Source: Cytobacillus oceanisediminis (GTDB lineage Bacteria; Bacillota; Bacilli; Bacillales; Cytobacillaceae). From it: a DNA stretch of 64,000 bases. The stretch lies in NCBI RefSeq assembly GCF_003182355.1, contig NZ_QGTW01000001.1, positions 1 through 64,000 of the forward strand. The letters are read 5' to 3'. Position numbers and translations under genes: made by a program. Below the pieces are notes generated by a model. That model made no database searches. It was not told where the DNA came from and saw only the letters and a list, made by a program, of their open reading frames with translations. This document shows positions 62,650 to 64,000 of the stretch, piece after piece (within the stretch, counting starts at the first letter, position 1; every line of letters starts with the position of its first letter).

Positions 62650-62956
62650 AACCAGACCTCCTATTTTAATCAACTTTCTACATAAACAATTTATGTATAT
62701 TATCTATTTCCTGCTATACTATTCGAGCAGCACTCAACCGCTATGGGGGTAAGCAAAAAAAATATTTTCATACTTATTACCCGCATCCACTATTTGATAA
62801 ACCAATATGCCGAAAAATTTTTATGTAGTAATTGATGCAAAAATGAATTTGTCACGTACCCTTTCCCGTTTAAATAGTATATAGGGACTGAAGTTTAAAA
62901 AATCTTTTACAGGGAATAGTTTCACCAACTATAATTCTTGCTAGAAGGTGCTTATA

Positions 62957-63103
62957 ATGGATGCCAATTTTGATGATTTTGCAAAAGTTTTGGAGTCTGC
63001 TCTTGATAAAGGGCAATCAGAGAGTCAAATTACGATTCATGAGTTAGTTGATGATATTAAAAACCAGCTAGAGCCACTAATAAATAAAAAAGAAATCGGC
63101 TGA
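62957..63103 (+). CDS. small hypothetical protein (48 aa)
   Basis: A 48-residue acidic protein begins at ATG 62957 behind GAAGGTG. It reads MDANFDDFAKVLESALDKGQ and then ITIHELVDDIKNQLEPL, two amphipathic helices. The terminator of the next gene overlaps its last codons. The family is not recognised. Its helical, acidic character resembles small regulators, but nothing more can be said. Confidence 0.55.
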   Translation: MDANFDDFAKVLESALDKGQSESQITIHELVDDIKNQLEPLINKKEIG

Positions 63104-63120
63104 ACGCCGATTTCTTTTTT
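63086..63120. terminator. bidirectional terminator
   Basis: AAAGAAATCGGC and GCCGATTTCTTT (about 63089-63117) pair around TGAAC. The hairpin covers the stop codon of the 48-aa gene and touches the end of the convergent CAP gene. Confidence 0.8.
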
Positions 63121-63968
63121 TATTTGCTTATAAACATTTGAGTCCAATAAGACCCGTTTTCTGTATATCCAACTCCTATATGAGTGAATGTTCCATTCAG
63201 GATGTTTTTCCGGTGGCCTTCACTGTCCATCCATGCCTGAACGACTTGCTGTGGTGTCTGCTGTCCCATTGCAATATTTTCTCCGGCACTGCTGTAGTTG
63301 ACACCAAAGTCTCTCATCATGTCAAATGGTGAACCATAAGTAGGACTTGTATGTGAAAAATAATTTTTTTGCTGCATATCATTTGATTTTGCCTGTGCCA
63401 CATTACTTAATGGATTACTTGCCTTTAAGGCTGAAAGTCCATTCTTTGTTCGTTGTTCATTCGTTAACTCAATGACTTGTGCTTCAAAATTATTGATTTC
63501 GTCACCTTGTGCTGCAGGTGCCTGTCCAGTTTCATCCCGCGGCGCTGGTGTTGCCGGCTGCTGTCCGGCAATTCCACCCTGGCCGTATGGCTGCTGGTTA
63601 AATTGGTCGGCCCCGGGTTGGCCAGGCGCCATTCCTTGGTCTTGCTGCTCGTTTTCTCCAAATTGGAAAAATGGCAAGCCGCCATCGTTTGTTAATTCGC
63701 TGTGGGGGAATTCCTGGCTAGGCATCGCTGTGCTGTAAGAATTCGGGTCAATGGTCAAATAACCGTTATGGACTCTTTGCACTTCAATTGGAGCCTGTCC
63801 TCGTCTCTCTCTTTCCACATTCGCATTATTTGTGTTGCTTATTTCCTCCAGCTCATTACCCGTTAAATTTCCATTATCCATCCCTTGCTCTGCATTATTA
63901 TTGCATGCTGAAAGCAAAAGTACGAAAAATACACCAATAAGAAAGTTTCTGTTAAAGAGCATCTTCAT
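63120..63968 (-). CDS. CAP (SCP/YkwD-like) domain lipoprotein
   Basis: This 282-residue lipoprotein has a lipobox LLLSAC with the Cys at about 22. A long Gln/Gly/Pro-rich linker (about 100-150, GQPGADQFNQQPYGQGG) leads to a C-terminal CAP domain. The domain has LTNEQRTKNGLSALKA, YFSHTSPTYGSPFDMMRD, AGENIAMG and WMDSEGHRKNILNG. The CAP domain is a close relative of the one at 18.2 kb, but the anchor is lipid rather than LysM. ATG 63968 lies 11 bases after AAAGGAG. Members may act in the spore coat or wall; no enzymatic role is proven. Confidence 0.85.
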   Translation of the reverse strand: MKMLFNRNFLIGVFFVLLLSACNNNAEQGMDNGNLTGNELEEISNTNNANVERERRGQAPIEVQRVHNGYLTIDPNSYSTAMPSQEFPHSELTNDGGLPFFQFGENEQQDQGMAPGQPGADQFNQQPYGQGGIAGQQPATPAPRDETGQAPAAQGDEINNFEAQVIELTNEQRTKNGLSALKASNPLSNVAQAKSNDMQQKNYFSHTSPTYGSPFDMMRDFGVNYSSAGENIAMGQQTPQQVVQAWMDSEGHRKNILNGTFTHIGVGYTENGSYWTQMFISK

Positions 63969-64000
63969 TTTAAGCATATCTCCTTTAAAATTAATTTTAC

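Overview
This window looks like a chromosomal segment of a spore-forming, low-GC Gram-positive rod of the family Bacillaceae, in the broad Bacillus/Cytobacillus/Mesobacillus neighbourhood. The basis is B. subtilis-type genes and sites: sda, sspH, yhcN, ykuS, ykqA, nrnB, yngI, odhAB, an S-box (SAM-I) methionine operon, a BirA operator and Fnr boxes. The species cannot be named from the sequence alone.

Region by region. 1-6600: the 3' end of a group II intron, a dispersed repeat, an Sco-type copper chaperone, a decayed penicillin-acylase pseudogene, a MaoC hydratase pair, an ABC-F ATPase and two small conserved proteins. 6600-10300: a 20-nt tandem repeat, a D,D-carboxypeptidase, a WH/HHxP-domain protein whose Cys/Gly-rich tail lies out of frame, and the nanoRNase NrnB. 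10359-15916: a histidine-degradation operon hutU-hutI-hutG plus a YjiH-type membrane protein, without hutH or hutP. Upstream lies an AraC-type regulator whose receiver domain has lost its phosphorylation residues. 17700-22300: a cupredoxin, a LysM-CAP protein and pflB-pflA behind an Fnr-type promoter. 22789-25667: the NAD salvage operon pncA-pncB-nadE. 26260-26922: BirA-controlled bioY. 27063-27263: four copies of a 52-bp tandem repeat.

27395-37600: a secreted DUF1906-like protein, a UPF0104-type membrane protein, two overlapping fluc/crcB genes, YhcN, small proteins, two VOC proteins, YkqA, an acyl-CoA synthetase and YjbQ. Three dispersed repeats sit among them. 37788-43261: Sda, the OdhA-OdhB pair of 2-oxoglutarate dehydrogenase, a Cys/His protein and SspH. 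43373-51209: a SAM-riboswitch operon metI-metC-yitJ-metH covering transsulfuration, methylene-THF reduction and methionine synthesis. 51494-63968: HAD, GNAT, DUF3889, a tandem AbrB-fold protein, aldo/keto reductase, zinc ribbon, an Fnr-controlled truncated haemoglobin, lipoproteins, DUF3231, a beta-propeller protein, an EamA transporter and a second CAP protein.

Two themes connect distant parts. First, the pflB and truncated-globin promoters both carry a perfect TGTGA-N6-TCACA box centred 41.5 bp before the predicted start, so they probably form one low-oxygen regulon. Second, at least eight intergenic stretches carry related 110-250 bp repeats with GGCTCTGTTAAA-type terminal inverted repeats. 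One supplies the stop codon of a neighbouring gene. I saw no CRISPR array, rRNA, tRNA, prophage or recognisable defence island.
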